NCBI GenBank assembly: GCA_002841885.1
Contig: PHBE01000001.1
Location: 124,001-188,000, forward strand
DNA: 64,000 nucleotides
Source of the DNA: Deltaproteobacteria bacterium HGW-Deltaproteobacteria-18
GTDB lineage: Bacteria; Desulfobacterota; Desulfovibrionia; Desulfovibrionales; Desulfomicrobiaceae
Direction: 5' to 3'
This document shows, one piece after another, positions 27,585 through 36,067 of this stretch. Below the pieces are notes generated by a model. That model was given only the letters and a program-made list of their open reading frames with translations, was not told the origin of the DNA and ran no database searches. The stretch's first letter is position 1. Each line of letters starts with the position of its first letter. Position numbers and translations under genes: made by a program.

Positions 27585-28810
27585 CGCTCCGGATCCACCC
27601 TTTTCACGAATTCGACCTTGTCGGGGGTAATGCGCAGAACGACCAGAGACTTTTGGGGATCGCGCGAATTCTTGAAGGTTATGAGCCCCGTCACGCCCGG
27701 ATACTTTTCGGTCACGGCCAGAGCGTCGCGAATGGCGGCCGGAGAGTCGCTGCCGGCCCGCAAGATCGCGTCGGCCAACAGGCCCATGGCGTCATATGCA
27801 TTGGCGTTGCCGGCGTCGATCATCTGCAGGGCGTTCGGCCCGAACTCCTCCAGCAGGAGGGCAAGGAATTCTTGACCGGCTTTTGAACCGGAATCGGGGT
27901 GCCAGTGGGAGACGTAATAGTTTTCGCCCTTGGCCGGATCAAGATAGGGATAGTGTTCCAGTGCCGTCCATCCGTCGCCGCCCAGGATGGGCATGTCCAG
28001 ACCTGCGCTACGCGCCTGCTTGAGGAACAATCCCGAATCGCGGGTGAAACCAGCCACAAAAACCAGATTCGGAGCTTTTTCGCCGACGACGCGAACCTGC
28101 TCATCAAAGTTCATGGCGTTCTGAAGATAGCGCAGCTGCGCCTCGACCTTGCCTCCGCGTGCGGCGAACCGCTCGATGAAACCGGCGCTCAGCCCTTCGC
28201 TGTAGACATCTCCGGCGATGGTCACCACTATGGCCCGTCGGGCTTTCAGCTCGTCATAGGCAAAGCCGGCCAGCGCACTGGCCTGCAGGGCGTCGGTATA
28301 GCAGACCCTGAAAATGAAATCGCCGATTTCGGTGACCTCCGGAGCGGTAGTGGTCGAGCCGAGCATGGGAATTCCCGCCTCCTGAAGCACGGGCCCCATG
28401 GCCATGGCCTGCGAACTCCAGGAAGGGCCGACTACGGCCGCGACCCTGGCTTCAATGGCTGCCATGGCCGCCTGCCGTGCTCCAAGGGCCGAGCTCCCGG
28501 TGTCGAATTCCAGCACTTCGACGGGGCGACCCAAAAGACCTCCCCCTGCATTGATCTGTCTGGCGGCGAGCATGACCATTCGGTAATTGGGTGAATTTTC
28601 CTCCGCGCCAGGCCCGGTCTTGGCAAAGATGCTCCCGATCCTGATGGGCTGGACCGGCTGAGCCTGGCAGATGGCGGACATCCAGAAAAAAAACGCCACC
28701 ACGCTCACGGCGCAGATCATGACTGCCCTGGCGCCGGGCCATGAAAATGGAATACGGCGACCCGAAAAAAACACGGAAAAAAAATCGTGTCTGCGCACAA
28801 AATCCTTCAT
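27581..28810 (-). CDS. Periplasmic ligand-binding protein, branched-chain amino-acid type
   Basis: 409 residues. A long N terminus with a signal/anchor helix (about 20-40, ending ICQAQ) is followed by a type I periplasmic-binding fold: IRIGSIFAKTGPGAEENSPNYRMVMLAARQINAGGG-like opening (family hallmark), VVGPSWSSQAM, and DAMGLLADAI. No permease or ATPase genes are near; instead it overlaps a sensor kinase gene by ATGA. I infer a sensory rather than transport role. Start at ATG 28810 with GAGGGG upstream. The ligand is unknown, likely an amino acid or amide. Confidence 0.85.
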   Translation of the reverse strand: MKDFVRRHDFFSVFFSGRRIPFSWPGARAVMICAVSVVAFFFWMSAICQAQPVQPIRIGSIFAKTGPGAEENSPNYRMVMLAARQINAGGGLLGRPVEVLEFDTGSSALGARQAAMAAIEARVAAVVGPSWSSQAMAMGPVLQEAGIPMLGSTTTAPEVTEIGDFIFRVCYTDALQASALAGFAYDELKARRAIVVTIAGDVYSEGLSAGFIERFAARGGKVEAQLRYLQNAMNFDEQVRVVGEKAPNLVFVAGFTRDSGLFLKQARSAGLDMPILGGDGWTALEHYPYLDPAKGENYYVSHWHPDSGSKAGQEFLALLLEEFGPNALQMIDAGNANAYDAMGLLADAILRAGSDSPAAIRDALAVTEKYPGVTGLITFKNSRDPQKSLVVLRITPDKVEFVKRVDPER

Positions 28811-28996
28811 GATCGCCCCTCGCATTGACGCCATCGCGCCTGCATCCGCCGAGCATGGCACAAGGCCGGACAAAACTCCATCCACTTGTCATACATTAAA
28901 ATACGACTCGAGCACCGGCAAGCACAAGAGCCAAGTCTTACAAAAACAAGTACGCTTGTCTTCATGGAATCCTGAGTTGACACTAGGCCACAGTCA

Positions 28997-29024
28997 TTGC
29001 AATGTACTGAAAATTCGGTATAAA
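28997..29024 (+). promoter_or_regulatory. Candidate sigma70 promoter for siaABCD
   Basis: TTGCAA and TATAAA separated by 16 bases, in an AT-rich stretch, 45 bases before the siaA start. Match is moderate. Confidence 0.4.
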
Positions 29025-29068
29025 CTTCATAAAACCAAATAGTCCGACAACCCCTGCAGGCAGACGTC

Positions 29069-31120
29069 ATGAACAATCCAGCCCAGCTCCCCGACGACCA
29101 GCGTGCCTCCGGCTTGCGCCGCAAGGTCGGGACCCTGCTGCTGTTCATATCAGCGGCGGTCCTGCTGCTCTCCTTCGCGGTAGGTCAACGGGTACTGAGC
29201 GACCTGACAACGGACCTGAGCCGCAGACTGGCCGTTGCGGAAGCGCAGCTTACCCGTGAGAAAATCCAGGCCCTGGTCGGCCGCGAACTGGCCATAGCCC
29301 AGCGTTTCGCTGGCCTCAGCGCCCTTGAGGACTGGCTGCTGAAAGAACAGGATGCCTTCTCTCGCTCCCACTTTCTGGCCGAGGCCACGGGATTTCGCCA
29401 AGCGTTCGCCGACCAGTCCTATTTCGTCATACATCACCGCACGCTGGCCTATTATTACGCCGACCCCAAAAGCCCCAGCGCCAGATATCGCTACACACTG
29501 GAAGCGGGCAAAGCCGACGACGCCTGGTATTTTTCGACCATGGACGTCCCGGTCCCCTACACCCTGAACGTCAACCCCGACGCCACCCTCAAGGTGACCA
29601 ACCTGTGGATCAACGTGCAGGTGCGCAACGCGGCGGGCATGCCCCTCGGGCTGGTCGGCACCGGCATGCAGCTGGACAGGTTCCTCAGTACCATGCTCGC
29701 GCCCCGATCGGCCGGCGCCATGAGTTTCATCATCGACTCCCAGGGACGCATCGTGGCCCATCCGGACCCGGACAGGATCGAGTATGGGGCCATGGGCAAA
29801 CAGGAATCCTCCAAGACCGTTTTCGCCGAACTGAACGGAAACCGCGACCACGAGGCCTTTGCCCACGCCCTGGCCGAGACCAGGCGCAGGGGCGAGCAAG
29901 TGCTTCCGCTGCAGGTCGCCACGGAACAGGGGACGCGCATGATGGCCCTGGCGCACCTCCCGGAGCTGGGTTGGACTGTTGTCAGCAGCGTCAATCCGGC
30001 GGCCGAGGGCATCCTTTCTACGGATATCATTCACCTGGCCCTTGCCGGGGGTGCCGTGATTCTGCTGCTGGTCATTCTGACCCTGACCCTGGGCTTTGAC
30101 CGCCTTGTCCTGCACCCGCTGCTGGTTCTGACCGATTCGGCCCGCAGCATCGCCGAGGGGCGTTACGACACCCGGCTGCAATCGAACCGGAACGACGAAC
30201 TCGGAGCCTTGTCGCGCGCCTTCGACAGCATGGCCTCCCAGGTCCAGGCGCACACCAGGGAACTGGAACAACGGGTGGCCGAACGTACAGCCGAGCTGGA
30301 AGCGACCCATGCACAGCTGTCGAACACGCATCGCCAGTTGACCGAAAGCATCCGCTACGCGAGCCTCATCCAGCGGGTCATTCTTCCGGATCGGCAACTC
30401 GGCGAGCGCCTGCACGGACAGTATTTCGTGGTCTGGCATCCGCGCGACGTGGTCGGCGGCGACTTCTACCTCTACCGGGAACGTGCCGAGGGCTGTCTGT
30501 TCGGCGTCATCGACTGCGCGGGTCACGGAGTGCCGGGAGCCTTCATGACCATGATCGCTCACGCGGCCCTTGAACGAGCCACCCTGGAGCAGAGCTGGAA
30601 CAACCCGGCCGCGCTGCTGGAGAGTGCGGACAAGGCCGTGCGCGCCATGATGCCGGACACCAAACGCCTGGAGCGTCTGGCCACGTCCATGGACGTCGGG
30701 CTGTGCTTCGTCGAATGGGAGACCCGAAAGGTTCATTTCGCGGGAGCACATATCGACCTCTTCACTGCCAGGGGAGCGCAGGTCGAACACTACCGGGGAG
30801 ATCGGGGCGGAATCAACGACCGCAGGTCCAGAAGCTTCACCTGCCGAACTCTGGAGCTTGAACCGGACAGTGTTTTTTATCTTGTCACGGACGGAATTCT
30901 GGACCAATCCGGGGGAGACAGGGGTCTGCCTTTCGGACGAACCGGCTTCGTGAACTGGCTTGAGGCCCACTCCGGCCTGGCGCTCGAAGCCCAGGAAAAA
31001 GCCCTTGCAGCAGCCCTGCAGGAGTACCGGGGAGAATACCCGCAACGCGACGACATCACCGTGCTGGCCTTTCGTTTCGACCAGACGCCGGCAGATTCCT
31101 CCGAGGAGACCGTTTCATGA
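29069..31120 (+). CDS. siaA: SiaA-type membrane PP2C phosphatase with sensor domain
   Basis: 683 residues. Helix at about 21-40, a long periplasmic dCache-like sensor region (about 45-320), second helix (about 325-348), HAMP (about 350-405), a coiled linker with RVAERTAELEATHAQL, and a C-terminal SpoIIE/PP2C phosphatase domain with metal-binding acidic motifs (VVGGDFYLY, IDCAGHGVPGAFMT, LVTDGILDQ, QRDDITVLA). In Pseudomonas SiaA dephosphorylates SiaC and so turns on the diguanylate cyclase SiaD. Its stop overlaps siaB by ATGA. The gene order siaA-B-C-D is complete. The signal bound by the sensor domain is unknown. Confidence 0.88.
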   Translation: MNNPAQLPDDQRASGLRRKVGTLLLFISAAVLLLSFAVGQRVLSDLTTDLSRRLAVAEAQLTREKIQALVGRELAIAQRFAGLSALEDWLLKEQDAFSRSHFLAEATGFRQAFADQSYFVIHHRTLAYYYADPKSPSARYRYTLEAGKADDAWYFSTMDVPVPYTLNVNPDATLKVTNLWINVQVRNAAGMPLGLVGTGMQLDRFLSTMLAPRSAGAMSFIIDSQGRIVAHPDPDRIEYGAMGKQESSKTVFAELNGNRDHEAFAHALAETRRRGEQVLPLQVATEQGTRMMALAHLPELGWTVVSSVNPAAEGILSTDIIHLALAGGAVILLLVILTLTLGFDRLVLHPLLVLTDSARSIAEGRYDTRLQSNRNDELGALSRAFDSMASQVQAHTRELEQRVAERTAELEATHAQLSNTHRQLTESIRYASLIQRVILPDRQLGERLHGQYFVVWHPRDVVGGDFYLYRERAEGCLFGVIDCAGHGVPGAFMTMIAHAALERATLEQSWNNPAALLESADKAVRAMMPDTKRLERLATSMDVGLCFVEWETRKVHFAGAHIDLFTARGAQVEHYRGDRGGINDRRSRSFTCRTLELEPDSVFYLVTDGILDQSGGDRGLPFGRTGFVNWLEAHSGLALEAQEKALAAALQEYRGEYPQRDDITVLAFRFDQTPADSSEETVS

Positions 31121-31653
31121 GCACGCCAGACCTATACGACCTGCGCGAAATTTTTGACCGTCAACAGATCATGGTCTGCTTCAACGGCCCCATCAACGCC
31201 GCCCTGATCGAAGAGATCGGCCGCGCCCTGCGCGACTATCTCAACCATCAGCAGGAAGCGCCCAGTGCCGTGGCCGACATTTTTTCCGTCTATATCGAAA
31301 TGACCCAGAACATCCGGCGCTACGCGGACCAGCACCCGGATTTGACGGGCGCGGCCAGCGCGGCCATCGTCGTATCCCGCGAGAGCGAACACTACGTGAT
31401 CAGCGCTGGCAATGTCGTCACCCGCGAGGACGGCATCACCCTGAAGGATCGCGTGGACGAACTGGCGGTCCTTGACCGCGCCGCACTCAAAACCCTTTTC
31501 AAGACCCAGCTGCGTCAGCCGCGTGAAGGCCTGAACGGCAGCGCCGGTCTGGGACTCATCGACATGGCCCGCAAGGCATCACGCCCTCTTACCGCCACGG
31601 TGCGCGACATTGACGTTCAAAGAAGCTTCCTGAGCCTGCGTGTGATGTTGTAG
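31117..31653 (+). CDS. siaB: SiaB family kinase/anti-factor
   Basis: 178 residues, matching SiaB in size and in blocks: ICFNGPI-like opening (MVCFNGPINAALIEEI), IEMTQNIRRY (the helix with the N box), NVVTREDG, and GSAGLGLIDMARKAS (the G-rich ATP-lid part). SiaB kinases are GHKL-like and phosphorylate a Thr of SiaC. ATGA overlap with siaA, so the two opposing activities are made in fixed ratio. Confidence 0.85.
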   Translation: MSTPDLYDLREIFDRQQIMVCFNGPINAALIEEIGRALRDYLNHQQEAPSAVADIFSVYIEMTQNIRRYADQHPDLTGAASAAIVVSRESEHYVISAGNVVTREDGITLKDRVDELAVLDRAALKTLFKTQLRQPREGLNGSAGLGLIDMARKASRPLTATVRDIDVQRSFLSLRVML

Positions 31654-31681
31654 AAAGAATCAATAAATGTACGAGAAGAGC

Positions 31682-32059
31682 ATGAACAACCTAGAAATAC
31701 ACCAGACATCCAGCACCCCGATGGTCCGTGCCGACAACGAGCAGGGACGTGTCTTCATGGCTGGAGATTCATATCCCGAGAACCCCTTTGAATTCTTTCA
31801 GCCGATCATCGACTGGATCGACGATTTTCTGAAGAACGACGACCGGCCCCTCGCCTTCGACCTGCAGCTGATCTATCTGAACACCAGCAGCATCCGGGCC
31901 ATGATGGACATTTTCGACCGTCTGGAGGAGTCCCATCTGGCAGGGCGCCCGGTCAGTGTCGACTGGTGCTACGATCCCGACAACGAGCGCGTCGGCGAAC
32001 TGGCCGAGGAATTCAAGGAAGACTGCACCTTTCCTTTCACCATCGCCCCGAGGTCATGA
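31682..32059 (+). CDS. siaC: SiaC (DUF1987) partner-switch protein
   Basis: 125 residues of the DUF1987 fold. The conserved YLNTSS motif carries the Thr phosphorylated in Pseudomonas SiaC; unphosphorylated SiaC binds and activates the diguanylate cyclase SiaD. Starts at ATG 31682 (MNNLEIHQTSSTP), preceded by GAGAAGAG; an ATG at 31667 adds five residues. Its stop overlaps an ATG of the siaD frame. Confidence 0.87.
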   Translation: MNNLEIHQTSSTPMVRADNEQGRVFMAGDSYPENPFEFFQPIIDWIDDFLKNDDRPLAFDLQLIYLNTSSIRAMMDIFDRLEESHLAGRPVSVDWCYDPDNERVGELAEEFKEDCTFPFTIAPRS

Positions 32060-32061
32060 CC

Positions 32062-32850
32062 ATGCAACAGTATCCGCCCGAAGACAGTCTGGAGCGGAGC
32101 ATCGAGACCATTCTGAGCGCGGACACACCTCCGGACGGATGGAAGGAGGCCCTGGGAGAACTCTTCGAGCGCTATCTCGACCAGCAGCGCCTGCTGGACC
32201 GCCTGACCCACATCGCGGACCGTTTTCAGGCCGCCGAACGTGAACGCAGCCAGGGCTATCTGGCCAACTACGAGAAGAAAGTCAGGCAGTTGGAAAAGAT
32301 CGTGCGCATTAGCGACCAGTACCAGACCATGCTGCATCAGCTCAAGGAACGCCTGGAGCACGCCTCCAACTACGATTCCCTGACTAGCCTGCCCAACCGC
32401 CGCTACATGACCGTTCGTCTGGAAGAGGCCGCTTCCCGGGCAACGCGTGAACCTGACGGCGGATTTGCCGTCATGATCGCGGACCTGGACCATTTCAAGA
32501 CGGTCAACGACAACTTCGGTCACGCTGCCGGAGATCGGCTGCTGCAGGCCGTGGCCCGTGCCCTGGAACTCTCCCTGCGCGAATACGACCTGTGTGCACG
32601 CTGGGGCGGAGAGGAATTCCTGTTCCTCTTCCCGTCCTGCGACCAGACCAACGCCCCGATCGTGGCGGAACGGCTGCGTCAGTCCGTGACAAAGGCGCAG
32701 AGGATCAACGACGAGATTCCTGCCCCGACGGTCAGCATCGGCTTCACGATCCACCGTCCCGGCGAGCGTGTCGACACCACCCTGCTGCGCGCGGACCAAG
32801 CCCTGTACAAGGCCAAGGACGCCGGGCGGAACTGTGTCGTCGGTGAGTGA
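32062..32850 (+). CDS. siaD: SiaD-type diguanylate cyclase
   Basis: 262 residues. N-terminal helical/coiled-coil SiaC-binding region (about 1-100, AERERSQGYLANYEKKVRQ) and GGDEF domain with the active-site motif RWGGEEF and substrate motif DLDHFKTVND. No RxxD inhibitory site is visible four residues before the motif (LCARWGGEEF), so product inhibition may be absent. It makes cyclic di-GMP and so promotes aggregation or biofilm. Two starts are possible: ATG 32056 (overlapping siaC as ATGA) and ATG 32062, which has better spacing (8 bases) from GAGG. Confidence 0.88.
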   Translation: MQQYPPEDSLERSIETILSADTPPDGWKEALGELFERYLDQQRLLDRLTHIADRFQAAERERSQGYLANYEKKVRQLEKIVRISDQYQTMLHQLKERLEHASNYDSLTSLPNRRYMTVRLEEAASRATREPDGGFAVMIADLDHFKTVNDNFGHAAGDRLLQAVARALELSLREYDLCARWGGEEFLFLFPSCDQTNAPIVAERLRQSVTKAQRINDEIPAPTVSIGFTIHRPGERVDTTLLRADQALYKAKDAGRNCVVGE

Positions 32851-32892
32851 GCTTGACAGCCAATCCGGCTTGTCCTAGCCAGAAATGAGTTT

Positions 32893-32972
32893 TTTGCAGG
32901 GGTGGCGAGGAGCCTGAGATGATACCCGTTGAACCTGATCTGGATCATGCCAGCGAAGGGAATTGCAAGACG
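32893..32972 (+). promoter_or_regulatory. TPP riboswitch aptamer
   Basis: Contains the thi-box core: GGGGT in the 5' part, CTGAGAtgATACCC, GAACCTGATCTGGATCATG, and CAGCGAAGGGAA, closed by a TTGCA...TGCAA P1 helix. These are the invariant parts of the thiamin-pyrophosphate aptamer. It precedes thiM by about 75 bases and should shut down the operon when TPP is plentiful. Confidence 0.95.
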
Positions 32973-33001
32973 TAAGGCCGTAACCGGCCAATCCCCCCAT
33001 T

Positions 33002-33041
33002 CCTCGCCCCTGCTGCCCCAAACACCAACAGCAGTGCGAGG
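33002..33041 (+). promoter_or_regulatory. Expression platform: ribosome-site sequestering hairpin of the TPP riboswitch
   Basis: CCTCGC and TGCTG (33002-33015) can pair with CAGCA and GCGAGG (33029-33041). The right arm contains the GAGG ribosome site of thiM, 6 bases before GTG 33048. The left arm can instead pair with GCAGGGG and GCGAGG in the aptamer's 5' strand (32896-32911). This is a plausible two-state translational switch. No T run follows, so a transcriptional terminator is less likely. Confidence 0.6.
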
Positions 33042-33047
33042 TGCACC

Positions 33048-33863
33048 GTGTCCGATCTTGCCATGAAGGCCGCAGAGAACCTGCGCGTCCTCCGTCAGAC
33101 AAAGCCCCTGATCCACAACATCACCAATTTCGTGGTCATGAACTACACCGCCAACGCCCTTCTGGCCTGCGGTGCATCCCCGGTCATGGCGCATGCCGAA
33201 AACGAAGTCGAAGAGATGGTCGCCTACGCCGGCGCGCTGGTGCTCAACATCGGCACCCTTACCGACCTGTGGGTGGCGTCCATGCTCAAGGCCGGACGCA
33301 AGGCCACGGCGCTGGGCAAGCCCATCATCCTCGACCCGGTGGGCTCCGGGGCGACGGAACTGCGCACCGAGGCCGCCAAATCCATTCTGGCCTGGACAAA
33401 GGTCAGCGTGGTGCGCGGCAATGCCTCCGAAATCCTGTCCCTGGCCGGACAGAATGCTGCAACCAAAGGTGTGGACTCCACAAACTCCATCGAGGAGGCG
33501 GCCAAGGCCGCAGGGGCCCTGGCCCGCGAACTGGGCACGGTCCTGGCCATCACCGGCCCCACCGATCTGGTCACCGACGGCCGCCGCACGCTTGTCATCG
33601 AGGGCGGACACTCGCTCATGCCCTACGTCACGGGCACGGGCTGCTCCGCCACTGCCTTGGTCGGCGCCTTCCATGCCGTTGATCCCGACCCCGTCTCCGC
33701 CGCCGCCTCGGCCCTGGCCTTTTTCGGACTGGCCGGAGAAAGGGCGGGCGCACTGGCGGACGGCCCCGGCTCCTTTCAGATTCATCTTCTGGACGCCCTC
33801 TTCAACCTGACTCCCGAGGAACTGGCCAATGAATGCCGTATCCGCGAGGAACACCATGCCTGA
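33048..33863 (+). CDS. thiM: Hydroxyethylthiazole kinase
   Basis: 271 residues, full length. Family blocks: PLIHNITNFVVMNYTANALLA-like opening, LVLNIGTL, LDPVGSGAT, VVRGNASEI, ITGPTDLV, and the catalytic VTGTGCSATA. Phosphorylates 4-methyl-5-hydroxyethylthiazole for thiamin salvage. Starts with GTG whose ribosome site GAGG lies in the riboswitch hairpin. Overlaps thiE by 8 bases. Confidence 0.95.
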   Translation: MSDLAMKAAENLRVLRQTKPLIHNITNFVVMNYTANALLACGASPVMAHAENEVEEMVAYAGALVLNIGTLTDLWVASMLKAGRKATALGKPIILDPVGSGATELRTEAAKSILAWTKVSVVRGNASEILSLAGQNAATKGVDSTNSIEEAAKAAGALARELGTVLAITGPTDLVTDGRRTLVIEGGHSLMPYVTGTGCSATALVGAFHAVDPDPVSAAASALAFFGLAGERAGALADGPGSFQIHLLDALFNLTPEELANECRIREEHHA

Positions 33864-34491
33864 TCTGTCCCTGTACCTGGTCACGGACCGGGAACTGTCC
33901 CGTGGCCGCTCCACCGTGGACATCGTCCGCGCCGCCGTGGCCGGCGGGGTGACCTGCGTGCAGCTGCGGGAAAAGCGCTGCGCGACCCGCGAATTCGTGA
34001 CCGAGGCGCGGGCCGTGCGTGAACTGCTGGCCGGAACCGGCGTCCCGCTCATCATCAACGACCGCATCGACGTGGCCCTGGCCGTTGGTGCGGAGGGCGT
34101 GCACCTGGGCCAGACCGACATGCTCATCGCCGACGCCCGCCGCCTGACGGGACCGGACATGCTCATCGGCATCTCGGCCGAATGTGTGGCGGACGCGATC
34201 CGCGCCGAGGCCGAAGGCGCGGACTATGTGGGCGTAAGCCCCGTCTTTTCCACGCCCACCAAGACCGACACGGCCCCGGCGCTGGGGCTTGACGGCGTCG
34301 CCGCCATACGCGCGGCCGTGTCCCTCCCGCTCGTCGGCATCGGCGGCATCGGTCCCGGCAACGCGGCCGAAGTCATCCGCGCCGGGTGCGACGGGGTGGC
34401 CGTGGTCTCGGCCATCGTCTCGGCCCCCGATCCCGGGAAAGCCGCCGCCGAACTCAAAACCATCATTCATGCAGCCAAGGAGCTTTCATGA
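33856..34491 (+). CDS. thiE: Thiamine-phosphate synthase
   Basis: 211 residues. SLYLVTDRE opening, QLREKR, INDRIDVALA, GVHLGQTDM, IGISAE, DYVGVSPVFSTPTK and LVGIGGIGPGN match ThiE throughout. Joins HMP-PP to thiazole phosphate. ATG 33856 lies within the end of thiM, with GAGGAA upstream, so it is coupled; an in-frame ATG at 33829 would add nine residues. The stop overlaps thiD by ATGA. Confidence 0.95.
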   Translation: MPDLSLYLVTDRELSRGRSTVDIVRAAVAGGVTCVQLREKRCATREFVTEARAVRELLAGTGVPLIINDRIDVALAVGAEGVHLGQTDMLIADARRLTGPDMLIGISAECVADAIRAEAEGADYVGVSPVFSTPTKTDTAPALGLDGVAAIRAAVSLPLVGIGGIGPGNAAEVIRAGCDGVAVVSAIVSAPDPGKAAAELKTIIHAAKELS

Positions 34492-35303
34492 ACCAGCGCA
34501 AATATCACCGGGTACTGACCATCGCCGGGTCCGACAGCGGCGGAGGGGCGGGAATCCAGGCCGACCTCAAGACCATCGCGGCCCACGGCTGCTACGGGGC
34601 CAGCGTCATCACCGCCCTGACCGCCCAGAACACCCTGGGCGTGACCGGCATCCACGCAGTGCCCGTGGAATTCGTGGCCGCACAGATGGACGCGGTGCTG
34701 GGCGACATCGGGGCCGACGCGGTCAAGATCGGCATGCTCTTCTCTCCGGAGCTGATCCGCACCGTGGCCATGGGCCTGGCCAGACACGGGGTGGGGATCA
34801 TCGTGCTCGACCCGGTCATGGTGGCCCAGAGCGGAGACAAGCTGCTCCAGGACGAAGCCATCGACGCCCTGAAATCGGAACTCATCCCCATGGCCACGCT
34901 CATCACGCCCAACCTGCCCGAAGCCTCGGTGCTGCTGGGCCGGGACATAGCCACCCCGGGGGCGGCCATGGAGGCACTGACCGACCTTGCGGCCATGGGC
35001 CCGGGGAGCGTGCTGGTCAAGGGCGGACATCTGGAATCGGGAGACAGCGACGACGTCCTCTACATCGGCTCCGAAAAGCGCGTCGTGACCCTGCCGGGAG
35101 TGCGCATCCCGACCCGCAACAATCACGGCACGGGCTGCACCCTGTCCTCGGCCATCGCTTCGAACCTGGCCAGAGGCGAAGACATGGAAACGGCCGTCCG
35201 CAACGCCAAGGAATACATCAGCCAGGCCATCCGGGCCGGAGCCGCCTACGTCATCGGCCAGGGACACGGGCCGGTGCATCACTTCCACCGGTTCTTCGAA
35301 TAG
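34488..35303 (+). CDS. thiD: HMP / HMP-phosphate kinase
   Basis: 271 residues of the ribokinase-like ThiD family: VLTIAGSDSGGGAGIQADLKT-type opening, ALTAQNTLGV, KIGMLFS, LDPVMVAQSG, TPNLPEA, VKGGH and NNHGTGCTLSSAIA with the catalytic Cys. Phosphorylates hydroxymethylpyrimidine twice. AAGGAG precedes ATG 34488. Only salvage genes (thiM, thiE, thiD) are present here; thiC and thiG are not in the window. Confidence 0.95.
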   Translation: MNQRKYHRVLTIAGSDSGGGAGIQADLKTIAAHGCYGASVITALTAQNTLGVTGIHAVPVEFVAAQMDAVLGDIGADAVKIGMLFSPELIRTVAMGLARHGVGIIVLDPVMVAQSGDKLLQDEAIDALKSELIPMATLITPNLPEASVLLGRDIATPGAAMEALTDLAAMGPGSVLVKGGHLESGDSDDVLYIGSEKRVVTLPGVRIPTRNNHGTGCTLSSAIASNLARGEDMETAVRNAKEYISQAIRAGAAYVIGQGHGPVHHFHRFFE

Positions 35304-35305
35304 CC

Positions 35306-36067
35306 GTGCACGCTCCCGCCACCGTGCAGGCCGCGCCAGGAATCGCCCTCGAAGGCATCTCCCTCGACTTCGAAGGCCGCCCGCTGTTCTCGGATCTGAG
35401 CCTGACCCTAAGGGGCGGCCGCACGAGCTGCATCCTGGGCCCAAGCGGCTGCGGCAAATCGACCCTTTTAAAGCTCATGGCCGGCGCTCCGAGCCTGGGG
35501 TTTTCCGGGCAAATCCGTTTCGACTCCGGCGGGAATACCTCGGAACAGGTGGCCTGGATGAGCCAGAACGACCTGCTCCTGCCCTGGCTGACCTTGCTGG
35601 ACAACGTCCTGCTCGGAGCCAGGCTGCGGGGCGAACTCTCGCCCGAAAAGCGTTGCAGGGCCCTGGAACTGATCCACGAAGCGGGCCTTGCCGGATACGA
35701 GGGCAAGCTGCCTTCCGCCCTGTCCGGAGGCATGCGTCAGCGCGGGGCGCTCCTACGCACCCTCATGGAGGAGCGGCCCGTCATTCTCATGGACGAGCCC
35801 TTCTCCGCCCTGGACGCCCTGACGCGGGTGCGCCTGCAGAATCTTTCCGCGCGCCTGACCACGGGAGCGACCGTGGTGCTGGTCACTCACGATCCCATGG
35901 AAGCCCTGCGCCTGGGTCACGAAATCATCGTGCTCGGAGGCACGCCGGTGCGAGTGCTGGAAGTCATCGAACCCGCCGGTCCGCCTCCGCGCGAAGCCGG
36001 AGACTCGGAGGTGACCGGACTCTACGCCGGGCTCCTGAGACGGCTCATGAGCGGGGAGGCGGCATGA
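35306..36067 (+). CDS. thiZ: ThiZ-type ABC ATPase, probable HMP-precursor importer
   Basis: 253 residues. Walker A GPSGCGKST, signature LSGGMRQRGALLRTL, Walker B VILMDEPFSALD, H-loop VTHDPMEAL. Belongs to the nitrate/sulfonate/taurine and ThiZ branch. Start at GTG 35306, two bases after the thiD stop; no good ribosome site, so it is probably translated by reinitiation. Overlaps thiX by ATGA. Function as thiamin-precursor importer rests on its place in a TPP-riboswitch operon. Confidence 0.85.
   Translation: MHAPATVQAAPGIALEGISLDFEGRPLFSDLSLTLRGGRTSCILGPSGCGKSTLLKLMAGAPSLGFSGQIRFDSGGNTSEQVAWMSQNDLLLPWLTLLDNVLLGARLRGELSPEKRCRALELIHEAGLAGYEGKLPSALSGGMRQRGALLRTLMEERPVILMDEPFSALDALTRVRLQNLSARLTTGATVVLVTHDPMEALRLGHEIIVLGGTPVRVLEVIEPAGPPPREAGDSEVTGLYAGLLRRLMSGEAA

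Noticed and set aside
28980-29000. Sigma54-like GG/GC pair upstream of siaA
   Set aside because: The spacing between GG and GC is 11 instead of 10.
29150-31045. 631-codon minus-strand frame opposite siaA
   Set aside because: Lacks domains, and siaA on the plus strand is complete and operon-linked.
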